Position numbers and translations under genes: made by a program
Assembly: GCA_905160935.1 (NCBI GenBank)
Contig: CAJHZI010000794.1
Coordinates: forward strand, 3,487,501 to 3,551,500
Direction: 5' to 3'
From: Enchytraeus crypticus
Lineage: Eukaryota; Annelida; Clitellata; Enchytraeida; Enchytraeidae
DNA length: 64,000 nucleotides
Shown here: piece after piece, positions 1-38,225 of the stretch
Numbering within the stretch: the first letter of the stretch is position 1
How the letters are laid out: every line of letters begins with the position of its first letter
Notes under the pieces: model-generated
Seen by the model: the letters and a program-made list of their open reading frames with translations, nothing else
Database searches by the model: none
What the model was told of the DNA's origin: nothing

Positions 1-1859
1 ATAAATCAAACGAAGCGGTTATGATATGTATTACATGTAACATGGACTCTGAAGTTTTTCCGCTCTTCAGATTTCTTTTTGATCCGTTGGGAAACTCGTG
101 ACCGACCTAATTGTTCGTTGTTTGATATACGACCACGGGTTCCTCTCGAGCCCTTGGTCTGACGTTCCCTCACTCGCGATGAATTGCGAGCGTCGAGCTG
201 CTTAACGCTTGATATATGGAGAGAAATTCTTTAGCGTTGTTGAAATGTGTAAGAATTAATGTTTTTATTCGGAAAGGTTACACATAAGGAGGCATTGTTG
301 TGCTGGTACGGAGAACAGAAGAGCACCCTCTCATGTCTCTCGCCCTCCCCCCCTCTTTCTGTCTATCTATTAATTTTAATCCTTTTTAATGATTCCGTAT
401 AGTTACACACCTGACTTACCGCATGTGCTACATAGTTTCCTTTTCTTAGTTGCTGTTTTTGTACTTTTCGTAATTTTCTCCATCCCTCTCCATGGTTATT
501 AGTAATCGTTGCCTTTTCTTACCTGGAATATTATCAGGCCTAAGTAATATCAAGAGGGATAAATAAGAATAACCTATGACCGTCCGTGAATATGGCTCAA
601 TCTGTAATAATATCAATTTTATTTTCTAACGCATTTATAAAGCTTTATAAAATATAAAGTCTGAATCTTGAAAGATGAATGCTACATTTCTTCCAATATA
701 TTTATCTCAATAGGTTTGACTTAGAAATATCTTTACGTCATTTTCTTGTGTCATTTCAATTTTGAAAGATCTTTAATCGACCATTTCTATAAAGGTGTCA
801 AGGCCGATTACCAATATTCGAGACTACTTTACAGGTTTCTGTTACAGTTTTTATTTTTTCCATGATTAATCTTTTTTACGTTAATAGCGCTATTTCTAGC
901 TAGCTCCGATACATAACCTAATTGGGGCCCAAGGGAATATCCATTTGGTTTGACTGCTCTGGGCTTTGAACCCGGATCACTTGCATCCGAGGCGAGCACT
1001 CTAACCGTTGGGATATATAGCCTTCTCATAAAAGTTCGATCATATCCCCCATGATCTAGCTCTCTCTAATCGTAATATTGTCTTTGAAGAACTCACCAAG
1101 TAATGGATTAAAGATACACGATCAACCTGTCGGACACTTGTGCGCATGCGTACTCGAAGACGCTATTATAATTATGTCTGCATGTGGATTGATCTAAATT
1201 TGATCGCAGAACTCTTCAACTACTTTCGTCTTTGTTCGTAATTCTACCAACTGAACTACGCGTCTTCAAAAAAATCTTATAATTTATGCACCTGAACAAA
1301 GGATTTGACTCCGGGAGGTTTTCTATGAAACAACATTCGGTGGTTTGAAAACGTTACTAGCTAGCTGTGAAATTAATCATCCTACAGTCAAGAAAATAAA
1401 CTTATCTCTTCTCCTGTCAGCACTAATTACTCGTGATCAAGCGATCAATCAAGCAATCAGTTGCCCGGGGCTAGTTGTTATTACGATGTTATAGATGTAA
1501 TCTCGAAGGGGCGGTTGATTTCTGATTGTAATACGTGACAGGAAGTCGAGACAAAAATTAGACCAGCCATTCTCAATCACAGGCTCGCAACCGAATCTTT
1601 GCCGATTTCTTGACAGTATTTTATCAATTTAATTAATTAAATATTAATTAGTTAATTAATTAATTGGGCGTGACTGCTATAGTTACCAAATGGTTTGCTT
1701 TACTTGCGCTTTATCAATCTGTATTAATTTTAAATTTTAAAAATACTGTTACCATAGGAAAGATACTTTCTTTAGTATTTTAACAGCAACTAAGCGTTAA
1801 TAATTTAACTGTTATGTTTAGGTTAAATTATTACAAATAGCGTGTTGTAAATATTTCAG
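1..1859. other. Upstream intron or 5' flank of the receptor gene
   Basis: Exon 1 in the window starts mid-domain, so at least the stretch next to it is intron. No first-half Ig1 exon could be found here. The region holds one tRNA-like SINE head (945-1022) and a TTAA-rich simple stretch at 1625-1665; otherwise I see nothing. Confidence 0.6.
945..1022 (-). repeat. tRNA-derived SINE head or tRNA pseudogene
   Basis: The - strand carries an A-box-like CCAACGGTTAGAG and a B-box GGGTTCAAAGCCC at tRNA spacing. The ends do not pair as an acceptor stem, so it is not a working tRNA. Confidence 0.6.
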
Positions 1860-25543
<23,684 letters not shown>

Positions 25544-27350
25544 TATCGGAACTGTAGCGTAAGCATATGCTCTTAGAAGCTAAAGGTGCTATATCCTCCT
25601 ATGGAAGATTTGTAAGAATATGAATTGCCCGAAGATCAAAGACTAGCTAAGGCTCTATTTCCTGTATAATTTTCAGAAACTTTGATTCAAAGTTATAGCT
25701 CATACACAACCTAGTGAGGTTATGATATCGGAGGATATTGTATTTTAGGTTACGATATCTAAGGTTATGATATTTGAAATTATAATAATATCAGAGGTTT
25801 TGATATTTAAGATTATGATATCGTTTGATCGTGTAAAGGAGTTGAAGGGGCCACGACTTCATTGTAATGACGCAATGTGTACAGAAAATCTTATACTTTA
25901 TCGACATTTGTTTATCTAGTCAACTGACAACTAAGATTCTATATGCCAAACCTTAACGATTTCGTTGCATTTACTGTATACTTTGCGTATACGTTTACAA
26001 ATTGTTCATCTCAGGTTATATATTTTTTATGTAGTGTTGTGCATTCGTGTCTGAAATCTTGTGATATAAAAAATTTAGACAACACAGCAAGAGACGGGTT
26101 TTACTGCCATCTATTGTATTAAATCTATTTTGTACTTTCTGGATCTTCTTAGTGTCATTTTTGCGACAATATTAATTTTATTATGTTTTAGACAATTCGC
26201 TTTGTTAGCTTAGTACAAAGCCCTTAACGAGATGTAAGTATGATTCTATGTTAGATTGGGTTACTGCAGACAGAGTATACCAAACTTAGACTGATAGTAT
26301 CACAAGAGGCTGTAAATCATACATGTAGAGTGGCATAGACGAATGAATCGAATTGAATAGCAATGACTACGGATACAGCTTAATAGTCATTAACTTACGT
26401 TAATGTTTGTTGAACTCTATACGTTTAGTCAATATGGTGCAATCAGATTGTTCATCTATACAGTGCTCTTTAGTGAGCAAGAAAGCAGACTTAGTAGAAA
26501 TATGTGTCTTTAAATCTATCAGAAAGCTAAAGAGAGAGAGAGAGAGAAAAAAATAGACTTCGCGGTTGCTATTTAATGCGGAGTGTCTAGCATTTGCCTT
26601 TAGAATATTTGAACGCAAAAATCTAAAATTATTGAATCTCTGTATCCTATGTTAAGATACTAGCAATATAAGTAAACGAATAGTAGTAAGAAACATTAAA
26701 TACACGATAATGCAGATGTTAAAAATTAAAACAATACACTGAAACCTTCCACTTAAGTATTACTGAAGAACTAATTGAAAATACTGGCGCTTATTATTGT
26801 TATTACTGTATTGGTTAGTTTCTTGGTTGGTATTTATTCCTAAAACTGGCGTCATTATAGTTTATGGTTTGCAGTTTTATATGAAACCAGCGTTACATTG
26901 TGCTTGTTGGCTCTTCGCCCATATTCGATTAACTGTGGTAAGCAGCTTTATTATGTAAACGCTTAAATAAATCTGATCGATTTATACTTTTGTGTGGTTG
27001 TTTGCTCAGTGTGGCAGCTATCAAATTTCGCTTTGGGAGTCTGCTTTCGAGCAACATTAAGCGGTTGTGACTCGTATATAAATCGAAATAAGAAAGTTAT
27101 TGAAGTAGCGATATAGGCCTACACATGCACGACTGGGTACGATTTGTAAGCAGTTTGGCCACTTATCGATAAAAACTGCTCCTATGTTTTTTCGCTATTT
27201 TGATTTAATAAAATGAAAAAAATCCCCATTTTAATGGCGGAAAGCTTTGAAAATGAAGTTGACAGCACAGATGTCTTATCGAGGGGTTGGGTCTTGGATT
27301 TAAAATTATAGTACCATGCAGTATTACTATAGGACACTGGATTGATGTTG
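25544..27350 (+). other. Receptor 3' UTR and flank
   Basis: No coding feature is visible. GGTTATGATATC-like repeats lie at 25720-25830. AATAAA occurs at 26966-26971 and 27207-27212; which one is used cannot be told. Confidence 0.45.
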
Positions 27351-27354
27351 GGAT

Positions 27355-27735
27355 ACCATGCAGAAGTGCTATGATACCATGCAGAAGTGCTATGATACCA
27401 TGCAGAAGTGCTATGATACCGTGCAGAAGTGTTATGACACCGTGCAGAAGTATGATGGTAAGCTGGTAGCATGCAGAATTGTTACGGGTATCATGCAGGA
27501 TTGTCATGGTATCATGCAGGATTGTTATGGTAGCGTGCAGGATTGTTATGATATCATGCAGGGTTGTTATGATATCATGCAGGATTGTTATGACATCATG
27601 CAGGATTGTTATGATATCATGCAGGATTGATATGATATCATGCAGGATTGATATGATATCATGCAGGATTGATATGATATCATGCAGGATTGTTATGGTA
27701 CCATGCAGGATTGTTATGGTAGCGTGCATATTATT
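27355..27735. repeat. 21-bp minisatellite
   Basis: About 18 copies of ATGCAGGATTGTTATGATATC, with an ATGCAGAAGTGCTATGATACC subtype at the left end. Several frames are open on both strands only because the unit is a multiple of three. Confidence 0.93.
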
Positions 27736-28219
27736 ATGACCCTCTTCAACAATAAAGAAACATATGAGATTTGCTAGGATAATATGAAACTTTCAATGGT
27801 ATATAGGCCTAAAGGAAGATGACTAAAAATAGGCTACAATTAATATGAAAAACAGATACAGAAAATACAGATTAAGTTTTACAGTTAACATTACTTTTAT
27901 TTTACTGTTTTTATTAATATATATACAGCAGTGATATATCCACCAAAGCATAGATTTGTTAGTGCAGTTTAATTTTAATTCCAATTTTAATAGCATTAAC
28001 GGCTATGAATAGTCGTTCGTAACTTATTTAATTATTTTAAATGTATCATTATATTTATATAAAGAAGTTACTATTTTATGTTCAAAGTCTGTCAGTAAGC
28101 TGATTTTGAATCCTGCACCTACAGAACAGCGATGTAAAGCCCTTCCAGTCATATCAATGACTTGGCCATTCTAATGCTTTATCTTCACTAGTTCTATATG
28201 ACACCAGAAATAACAGCGT

Positions 28220-28370
28220 GTTATGCTATTAATAGTGTAATGTAATGGTATTGTAATGCTATTAATAGTGTAATGTAATGGTATTGTAATGCTATTAATA
28301 GTGCAATGTAATGGTATTGTAATGCTATTAATAGTGTAATGTAATGGTATTGTAATGCTATTAATACAAC
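28220..28370. repeat. 33-bp tandem repeat
   Basis: About 4.5 copies of a unit containing GCTATTAATAGTGTAATGTA with almost no divergence. Confidence 0.9.
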
Positions 28371-28705
28371 CTTATCGCTATAATATAAAAAGAAACGAGA
28401 TTCACTTGAATGATCACATTTATTGCCCCTCCACCGATATTAACTAAACATTTAATAAGTTACACAGTAACTGCAAGCTCGAGCTTTAAAAGGCAAGAAC
28501 AATAACAAGTGCAGACAACAGACAGTAGAATGCATAATGCCTGAAATAATACTACATGATAAAAATTATAGAAACGTGCTTCACTCAATCACTCAACTTT
28601 TTAACACAACAGCGAAGAATTTACTAAAAACAGAGCAGCACAAAACTTGTTCTTCCAAATAATAACTTGGATAGGGAGAGAGTGGATAATTGAAAGAAGA
28701 GACTC

Positions 28706-28709
<4 letters not shown>

Positions 28710-28752
<43 letters not shown>

Positions 28753-28765
28753 AAGAGAGAAAGAA

Positions 28766-28840
<75 letters not shown>

Positions 28841-28865
28841 ATAAGAGAGAGAGAGAGAGAGAGAG
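28710..28865. repeat. GA microsatellite
   Basis: (GA)n with regular AAAG interruptions; the Arg/Glu frames over it are artefacts. Confidence 0.95.
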
Positions 28866-29730
28866 GATGAAAACGTAATAGAGTTATCAAATTCTTTCCA
28901 GAATAACAGCTTCGAGTCGAACTGGTCTAGATTGCTAACATAGGCTTTTCGTATTCCGCTGTTATTTCACAATGAAACATTATCGTTTACTGCTAACATT
29001 TAGGCCTACGATTCCTTTTCTCGTATACAATCTAAGAATCGAACACAGCTCGTAATTTCTTTTAATAAATTTTCTGCGAAGTAATGTAACTATTGTAATA
29101 ATAATTAATTAATATTATACATAATAACATACTTAATATTCATTCTTTAAATTAAGAAGTGGTAAACAGTTGTTCAGCCATAGAAGATTAGGCCTAATAA
29201 TAATTTTAAATCAGATGTTTCATGAAGATATGTCCTGTAAAACTTTAATATAGGATTTTTCGTCGCACGTTATACATTCATTTACAAAAATATATATGTT
29301 CAACTCCTACAATCAAATCACCACAATACTAATTATCTCGCAACTGATGACGTAATATATGGCTTACCCATACACCCATTTCAAATGATACAGTAACGTT
29401 CAACAGTTAACAGATAGGTAGATACCATAAGATTTAGTTAACACATATAGTTACATCGAGTTAACACATATAGATACCATAAGAACGACTGGAAAGGCCA
29501 TAATTATTTGCGAATATTCAGATTTCAGATACAAATTCATTCACGGCTGACCCACATTGTCTTACATCAAATTATATATTTAACTGAATCACTGGATACC
29601 TATATTTATTTGCTAATATTCAGGACCTTCAGGTTAAGATACAAATTAATAAAGCAGTTGAGCACGTTTATAATTATTATACAAATTATATTTATAATTA
29701 GTATAAAATTATATAATAATATGCATGCAT

Positions 29731-29860
29731 GCGGTTGAAGCCAATCGCGATGTCGGCAAGATATTCGATCGCGGATCAATATATGCGGGGTTCAAATCCT
29801 GGGCTCGCCCGTCACTGACATCGTTTTCGAGTGAGGAAACTGACGTTAACATTAGCTTTA
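29731..29860 (+). mobile_element. SINE-B copy
   Basis: Full-length, with GCGATGTCGGCAAGATATTC, B-box GGGGTTCAAATCCTGGGC and GACGTTAACATTAGC end. Confidence 0.8.
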
Positions 29861-30914
29861 ACTTGTTAGCTTTATTTACTATTTATAAGCCTATTTATTT
29901 GCGAATATTCAGGACTTTCAGGTTAAGATACATAATATTGAGCACGTTCAAAGATTACCCAATAAGTGAGTACGGCCTATCTGTCAGGATAATTCGCATA
30001 TTACTCGACGAGCAGCTACAGTATAACAGTACGAGGTTTACGAATAAATATATTTGATGCTACAGTATATGAGGAACCCAATGGTAGTTAACACTTCAGA
30101 AACTATTTCTGAAATACATACGAGTGAAGCTACACTATCTGAGGAACAAAATGACAGATAACATCTCACAAACTATTTCTGTCTCAAGCTAAAGGTTATA
30201 TAAAATTTTAAAATTTATATAAGTCAAAATAATGATGATCACATCGATTGGTCAATGGTGTGCTCTCTTCTGAGCGTTCAAGCATAGTGCGAGTAGAAAT
30301 GAATAATTTTAATCTGTCATTTAATGAAGCAGCATATTGAGAGACGTAACCCAGCTTTATTAAAATTACTACTGCAGACTATTAGAGAAGAATACCAATT
30401 TAATTATTTAACACACATTGTTGAAAACTCGGATTACAGAGGAGGCGTCGAATGATTCTATTCTCAGCTTAGTCACCCAGTCTTCATACAGCCTATATGC
30501 CATTGCATATTCGCTCTTTCTAACATCATCTTTGAACGACGAAAACAACGCTAACCATCATTATTACTATTGTTATTATTATTATCATCTTATAAACAAA
30601 AGAAGATAAAGCAACTTGCTAAAGACTGTAACTCGAAAGCCTTCAAGATTTAATATTGAGCTGCAGACCGCTGGGCTGTAAACCTCAGTATTTTGCGACA
30701 ATTTATTATAAAAGACAAGTTTAACGTCAATATCCTTGCGGCATTGTAAAACCGTTATCTTCTTTATCTGGCAAGTAAACTAACTACCCATAAATCAACT
30801 GATACAAAATATCACTTAGTATTTCTCTTGTTTATCAATTTCTCATACTTTAACGTCCGTCACGTCAGTCAAAGACGATAATCAATGTATCAGTGAAGTA
30901 GATTTTCTTTATAT

Positions 30915-31109
<195 letters not shown>

Positions 31110-32174
31110 TATAATATTGCATACATGTACATATATATCTAAACAGTAACAGTACCCTGTAGGCCTAACAAAATAAAATAAAACTAAAAAAAACTTCAAA
31201 TACAAAGATAATTTTAACTTCTGTTTCTACACCAAATTGATACTATTGGATTCGATCGCGCTTGCATTTGAACGGGTTACCTGCTGAATGTCAGCCAAAC
31301 GTGCTATCGACTTTATTATCAATACGGCATGTAACGTTACATCGTCATAATGGTATCCTAAACTCCGACAGCCGAGCTTTCTAATTACCTAGCTTTTAGT
31401 AGAAACAACGTACACATTTCTAAATCGAACAATAATAAACCGAAAATGTTAAATATTTTATTCTAGAATTATAAAATAGAATTATGCAATTAACTACAAC
31501 GTACTTCGTTCAAAAAAAGCAACAAATTTATTTATAAATGAAAATAAATTCTTAGGACTTATTACTTCTTTTATTAAGAAATTTAAATAAACTTCACGCA
31601 TAGTAGTAGCAGGCACATTCTTTCCGTTCTTTAGACGTTAATCGAAAACAGAATTGTACGCACAACAAGCCTTCATTATAGCTCTCTTTCTCTCTACCCT
31701 GTATTAGAAACACTGGCACGCAATGGACTATACCAAAATTCAGAGCATTAACATAAAATAGAGAAATTCACGAGAAAATCAGCTTAGTGTTATAATTTTG
31801 CCGTAAAATCAAAATTAGCAGGCGAACTTGCTTGTTATTTAATGTCTTTATTTGATATTGTAGTGCTTTTTATTAAGTGCATTTTATTGTGTATTGCTTG
31901 TTTTACAGTAACTGTTGTGAAGTATAGAGATGCCTTAGCAAACATTATACTCCTGTAACATTAAACAATTAAATAGTATTAAATGTCAAGGGCAACATAA
32001 TGAAGAAATATCAAATTAAGATATTAATAAAGTTTTAAAAACCAATGGTGGAAGATCAAAGGTGTGATACTTAACACAAAGCATATGAAAAATGAATGCG
32101 AACCTGTAAATGTGCAGTTGCGCATCTGCATAATTAAATCAAGTACACCCATACGCTCGCTCACTAATGCGGCA

Positions 32175-32495
32175 TAAATGCTACATGCAGTAATGCTACA
32201 TGCAGTAATGCTACATGCAGTATTGCAACATGCAGTAATGCTACATGCAGTAATGCTACAATGCTACAAGCAGTAATGCTACATGCAGTAATGCTACAAT
32301 GCTACATGCAGTAATGCTACATGCAGTAATGCTACATGCAGTAATGCTACAATGCTACATGCAGTAATGCTACATGAAGTAATGCTACAGTGCAGTAATG
32401 CTACAATGCAGTAATACTACATGCAGTAATACTACATGCAGTAATGCTACATGCAGTAATGCTACATGCAGTAACGCTGCAATGCAGTAGGTTAG
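32175..32495. repeat. 15-bp minisatellite
   Basis: About 20 copies of AATGCTACATGCAGT, some with an extra ATGCTAC. Confidence 0.93.
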
Positions 32496-34049
32496 TAACA
32501 CTCGCGATGCATGTGTGTGTTCTGCTATATTTTACTTCACAATATTACACAAGCCAAATTTGTCATACGTCAAAAAGTATACACTAAATATATGAAAGCA
32601 ATCGCTACAGAAGTGTAAAATTAACTATTATAATTATATTTTACAATAACTACACATAACTGTATTATCGTTTATTATATTATTCCTATTAATAATAATT
32701 GCAGAGTAAATTTCGAGATCGTACATCTGCAATATACAGTTTCAATTAGCACCATTCAGCTATAACAAGCAACGAGCAGTGAAGTAATGCTGAAGCAACA
32801 TTTATAAAGAGGTTAGCTTAACTTTATAAATACAGAACAATGTCTAGTTTCAAGGATTCAAAGAAATCGACCACAACATCTAAATTTTTAACACAAAAGA
32901 AACAGTGAACGAATAACACACTCAAATATTAACACCACAAGGCAGTTATCAGTCGATGCAATGAAAAGAACTTTAAACAACTACTTTACTAAAAGTAATA
33001 ATTATTAGTATCACTATTACTATAAGTATTATTTGTTTCACCCCTGGTGTAAAGAACCCGAGGTTTTTAAAAACGATTCGAGAAATACGTGTTGAATCGC
33101 CGCCCGGCTACTCGAAGTCATCTAGCTGCTTAAATGAATTGCTGAAGCAGATTGCATTAAATCCTTGCAAAATCATGGAAATATTTTATTATTATTATTA
33201 TTATCATCATCATCATCATTACTATTACACTTTACACACGATGTAATAAACGCGGGGTTGGATAAAAACGATTTAAGCAATAACTGATGAATCACGCCCG
33301 ACTACTTATTTTACGTAATTTTGCAAAGAAGTGATTGCTCTTCAAAATAGCATTAGCTGAAATTTTGTGACTTGTTCGCTATTACTTTTATAGAGATAAT
33401 TTTACGCTGCATGTAACACGCCCATAATCCTGTACTAGAAATTTCTTATCTGACCCCACTCCTATTCAAACTACTATTCCACAACTATAACTTTCACGTT
33501 ATTAATGATATTCAAACGAAATTTCTCTATGTTTGTAGAATTGGCTGCTGGTCAAGTACTGTAAATTTCAAGAATATCGGTCCACTTCTTACGACTTTAT
33601 TGCTAAAAAAATTGAGATATCAGTTACAAAAAACACAGTGTAAATGCTATAGTTACATCTAAGCAATAAACACTGACTAAATCAACATGTAACCATATAT
33701 ACATCCAGGTAGATAAAACGTAATAAAATTATATAATTATAGCATTCGTACAATTCTCAGCAAGCTAACAGGTTGATGGCAAAACTTTCGCATTAAAAAT
33801 ATGTCTCGTTTATTTATGAGCAATAGTAGTAAAATTTATTAACTAAATGTAGAATAACCAATAGACCAATCTAGAAAAAGTACATGTATTATAAATGTTG
33901 ATTAAATTGAGAAAGGCAAAGGGAACTTTAGATTAGAAACAATCATAGTTTTGAGATAGAGTCCACCCTTAGATTGAACGATGGAATTCTCTTTAGATAA
34001 TTTGGGAATTAATGAATGATTAAAAAAGTTCCTATGAACCTCCATTTAA

Positions 34050-34145
34050 AAGCTAAAGCTAAGGTTAACGTCAGTTTCCTCACTCGAAAGCGATGTCAGT
34101 GACAGGCGAGCCCAGGATTTGAACCCGCATCAACTGATCCGCGGG
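34050..34145 (-). mobile_element. SINE-B copy, truncated
   Basis: It has the usual 3' end and B-box (one base lost) and stops near CTGATCCGCGG. Confidence 0.75.
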
Positions 34146-34369
34146 TTCAAATCCTAATTCCGGTAATGGCTAAATCAAATTTAGCCATTACCGGAAGAGA
34201 AATTGTGAAAATTACTCCATATATTATTTATTCATGAACGATGAATGATCAAACAACACTGATCCGTCACATAGTCAAGATGGCTTTCTTCACAAAACTA
34301 ATAAATTTTCGGCTCCTACGACAATGGACCATCATGAAACAAATACTTTCATGTGTATTATGATTAAAT

Positions 34370-34630
34370 TCAGATGATTATTATGAATTACGTTCATATC
34401 ACTAATATGAATTATGATTACATTCAGACAACTATTATGAATTATAATTACATTCAGACAACTATTATGAATTACGGTTACATTTATGACTATTATGAAT
34501 TATGACTACATTCAGACAACTATAATGAATTACTATTAATGTTATATGACTATTGTGAATTATGATTACATTCAGACGACTTTTATGAATTACGGTTACA
34601 TTTATGACTATTATGAATTATGAATAGGCC
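34370..34630. repeat. Degenerate tandem repeat, about 27-30 bp
   Basis: Units of TATGAATTATGATTACATTC plus AGACGACT repeat about nine times with variation. Confidence 0.85.
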
Positions 34631-35555
34631 TACATTCAGATGACAATTTTTAACTATAATTAAATTTATTATTTACATGTACAGGCACACAGAGTAAATA
34701 TTGAGGTTAATTCAATGACTATACATTACAGTCAACTTAACGTGAGCTAGGAAATCTATGTTGATCTACATGTGTATGTGCATAACAAATACAAATAAAT
34801 TAATATTATTATTAATATTTAATTAAAATCAAACTATTCGGCATAGTTCTCGCGCCAAAACAAAACTAATTACAAAATTCTCTATTAAATGAAAAGCCAC
34901 GACTTGATTTACTTTAATCGACAATATTGAAACGTTAAGAATTGTTCGGCCAAGAGACGTCAAATCGAACGCGATAATTCTTAGCAGTTTAACCAAAAAA
35001 GTAATCATTTTCATGAATATTTATATTAGAAATCTTGCGTAGATATATAATGTATAAGCCTCATGCTGCATCTTATGCAACATTGAATCGCTTAGTAGTA
35101 CAAGTCTAAACAAACTGCAAGGCATTCAAACAAAACCTTTACTGTAGGCCGTAATCATGTAATTAACATAGGCTCATAGTAAATATAGTTAAATTTATCC
35201 CCTTTGTGTAGGGATTACTTAGCCGATCAAAGGAGTGCTTTTTATGGTTGCGTGAAATCTAAAGGCGAGAAGGAATATGTACCTTGGATCGGCCACTTTG
35301 CAGAACACTAGAGGGAAAGACAGTAAATACAGTTGCCGTAATAAATGTAAATAAGCCTGAAATTAAAACCATTAAAAGTTCAAATAGACTTGGAGTATAA
35401 GTTTGTTATAATAATATAGCAGGTGTAAAATCACATTAAATGGCATCGAGCAGGCATGGTGTACGAAAGTTTATGAGATATGCAGTTATTGGAAGTTTAA
35501 ATATATCGTATTTGCAATTAACTGCCTAGTTCTGAACACAAATAAAATTTAATTG

Positions 35556-35599
<44 letters not shown>

Positions 35600-35989
35600 T
35601 GAGAGAGGGACTGAGATTAAGAAGAGAGCGTGAAACAGAAAGATACTGAGTGAAATGCATAACAACATATTATATAGATATACATAACTAATCACACTAA
35701 CGATTCACACAAAAGGCCAACATAATCTACTAAAATCACAAGTAAGATAGAAGGAATATCAGTTCAGTGGAATACAAACAGATACAATGCTATACAATTA
35801 TGTACAACAGCACCTACAACAACATCATTCTCAGTATACAAACTCTAAAAGCGGCTATTCAATACTAGCTCCGACGCCTAGGCAAGATAACGAGGTTAAG
35901 CACAAATGTTCTAGGAGGAAGACCAAGATTTAAATAGTAAAACAGAAATTCTTAGTCGCCTCTAGGTTATCATAAGCTAAGCCCAAGCA

Positions 35990-36150
35990 AAAGCTGTATG
36001 GATGAGTTAGGCTTGTCTAAGTCACTGGTCTAGACAAGCTGTATGGATGAGTTAGGAATGTCTAAGTCACTGGACTAGACAAGCTGAATGGTGAGTTAGG
36101 AATGTCTAAGTCAATGGACTAGACAAGCTGTATGGATGAGTTAGGCTTGT
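35990..36150. repeat. Tandem repeat, about 55 bp
   Basis: Three copies of a unit containing AGACAAGCTGTATGGATGAG and GTCTAAGTCACTGGAC. Confidence 0.88.
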
Positions 36151-36492
36151 CTAAGTTTACCGTATCGGTGGTCATATCTCTCTCTCTCTCTCTCTCAGTG
36201 CATTGTCTACTGGCAGGTCCATGGCATATATAACGCCTCCACTCTTCTCCGTCTTTCGTTTTCCTCTCATGTCCACATACGAGTGAATCTTTAACTCATA
36301 CCACTGTGGGCATACCACTGTTGGAATATTATTCTCTGTCAGCATCAGTGGTACCACACTTTGAAAAACCCGGATGCAGAAGATTATCCTTAAAGGTAGC
36401 ATTGGCTCTCAATTCAACTTCGATGCGGTCCGCAAGTTTCCACTTTTTCAATTTTACTTATTATCTATCTTCTGCTACCAAAAACAGCTTAA

Positions 36493-36615
36493 AGCCTAGT
36501 TTAACGTCGGTTTTCAGTTTCAAAAGCACATCAGTGACGAGGCAAGCACCAGATATGAACTCTGCACCTACCGATCTTCAGTCGGACAAGTAACTGATCA
36601 CGCTACCGGTTCATC
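36493..36615 (-). mobile_element. SINE-B copy, old
   Basis: Diverged: GTTTAACGTCGGTTTTCAGT, ATCAGTGACGAGGCAAGC and GATATGAACTCTGCACC keep the family order. Confidence 0.55.
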
Positions 36616-37819
36616 ACAAAAAGTGAACAACTGGGGGAGTGCAATTCTCGATGTAAAAAAATGTGCGCCACATGTGTACCATGTAACGTATCATATAGTG
36701 TACCAGTATTATATATACCTCGTAAATCTCTGACTACTTCTATGAATCAATTGCCTTTTATTATCAACATTCTACACTCATTGCTAGGTGCAAAAAGGCA
36801 ATAGATCACAAACACACCGACACACACATACACAGAGACAAACATACACACACAAACATACACACGCTTATACAATAAAACACAATATTTTGCATAAGAT
36901 GGAATAGTTTGACTAAATAGACATTCGACAAATTCAAGGTTATATTCATGGACTTAGAAATCTGATCTAAACTAGAGTATTTCTCACACATAAGTAATTA
37001 TGACATTTGTCATATTCGTTCATCCTCTACACAACGGAGCGAAAATAGGCAGATAATTAGCTAAAACAGTAAGGGCTTTAACACATACAATCAATCAAAG
37101 TTACCAGCCTCATTTCTCAAGAGCAAGAGGTCCCAGCTGCAAATAACATAAAATATTGCGTACTAAATTACCTTATGAAATTAAATATTAATATTCACTT
37201 TTAATTTTTACTTCATTTTTTTGAGTAATTTAGGCAGAACTAGTTCATATTCACTTATAAGTAGTGCAACTGATATACTAAATGGAATAGAATAGAGTCA
37301 ACTGTGGAACAGGTCTATAAATACTTTAGAGAATAATACTTTCAAATAAGCAAACATTAAATTTGTAACTGTAGTTATTAAATCCAAAGTTATTAATTTT
37401 GTTGCTATTTGAATCCAGAGATATAACTGAGGATTTCGAATTAAGTGTTGCCTTGTAGTGTGCAGCTTTAATCTAAAATGGAAGAGTCAAAAACCTTACA
37501 CAAGTGCCATGTTTCACGTACATCGACGTAATCTAAGTAGTTATAAAATTCTAAATATCTAATTTCTTTATATTCCTTCTAACAATAACAACAAAGAAGT
37601 AAAGGCCGTTTCTCATTTAATGAAGACGCAAATACGATTAGCTATCTATAAACAGACGATAGAAAGATTATGGAGTATTGACTGATAATTATAATCATTC
37701 ATTGATATGGTATAGGACAGAGATGCGTGCAGAAGGTCTATTCGTATCACGACCATAGTTAAACTGGGATTAAAAGGAAAACGATGATAATGATATACAG
37801 ACGATGTAAAGCAAGAAAT

Positions 37820-37933
37820 AAAGCTGTTTCCTCACTCGAAAGCGATGTCAGTGGCGGGGGAGTACAGGATTTGAACCCCGCACATACTGATCCGATGTCA
37901 AAAATCTTCCCAAATTTGACACTGGCTCTAGCC
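37820..37933 (-). mobile_element. SINE-B copy near the PIP5K 3' end
   Basis: TTTCCTCACTCGAAAGCGAT, GGATTTGAACCCCGC and ACACTGGCTCTAGCC mark it. It lies just past the probable PIP5K poly(A) signal. Confidence 0.75.
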
Positions 37934-38089
37934 AGGACTCTAAAAAATAACAAGACTCTAACAAGGACTCTAAGGAAAATACTATTAATTTATTTATTTA
38001 ATTTCACCAATTCAACAAATACAAAAGAAAACATTACACGGCTATCACGTGAATAAGAACAAGTAACATTTACTAATTAGGCATTACTA

Positions 38090-38225
38090 CTAACAGATAG
38101 ATTGCTCCGCAGATGCTGCATAATCAGAAGTATTAGCTTGAGATGATAGACTATGTATTGTTGATTCCTCTGACTGTTGCTCTACTACTTTAACTAGTAC
38201 ATCATCTGCATCAATAGCTTCTGAT
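38090..38225 (-). CDS. PIP5K1: PIP5K exon 18: C-terminus
   Basis: The acceptor is cttgacag. The open frame [20 protein letters not shown] ends SAEQSIC with TAG at 38092-38090. Phase 2 in joins exon 17. A second acceptor 4 bases on (gatcag) would instead join exon 16 directly in phase 1, giving a form that skips exon 17. AATAAA-type signals lie on the - strand at about 37998-37989. Confidence 0.68.

Larger units (their letters stand above)
27740..30860. other. Intergenic, repeats only
   Basis: It contains a 33-bp tandem repeat (28220-28370), a GA microsatellite (28710-28865), a triplicated segment split by SINE-B (29500-29955) and a 2-copy repeat of about 68 bp (30058-30175). No coding frame is convincing. 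Confidence 0.6.

Noticed and set aside
945-1022. Functional tRNA gene on the - strand
   Set aside because: A- and B-boxes are present, but acceptor ends do not pair and the flanks look like a SINE.
27182-27739. Overlapping frames on both strands
   Set aside because: They are open only because a 21-bp unit repeats; no motif and no splice context.
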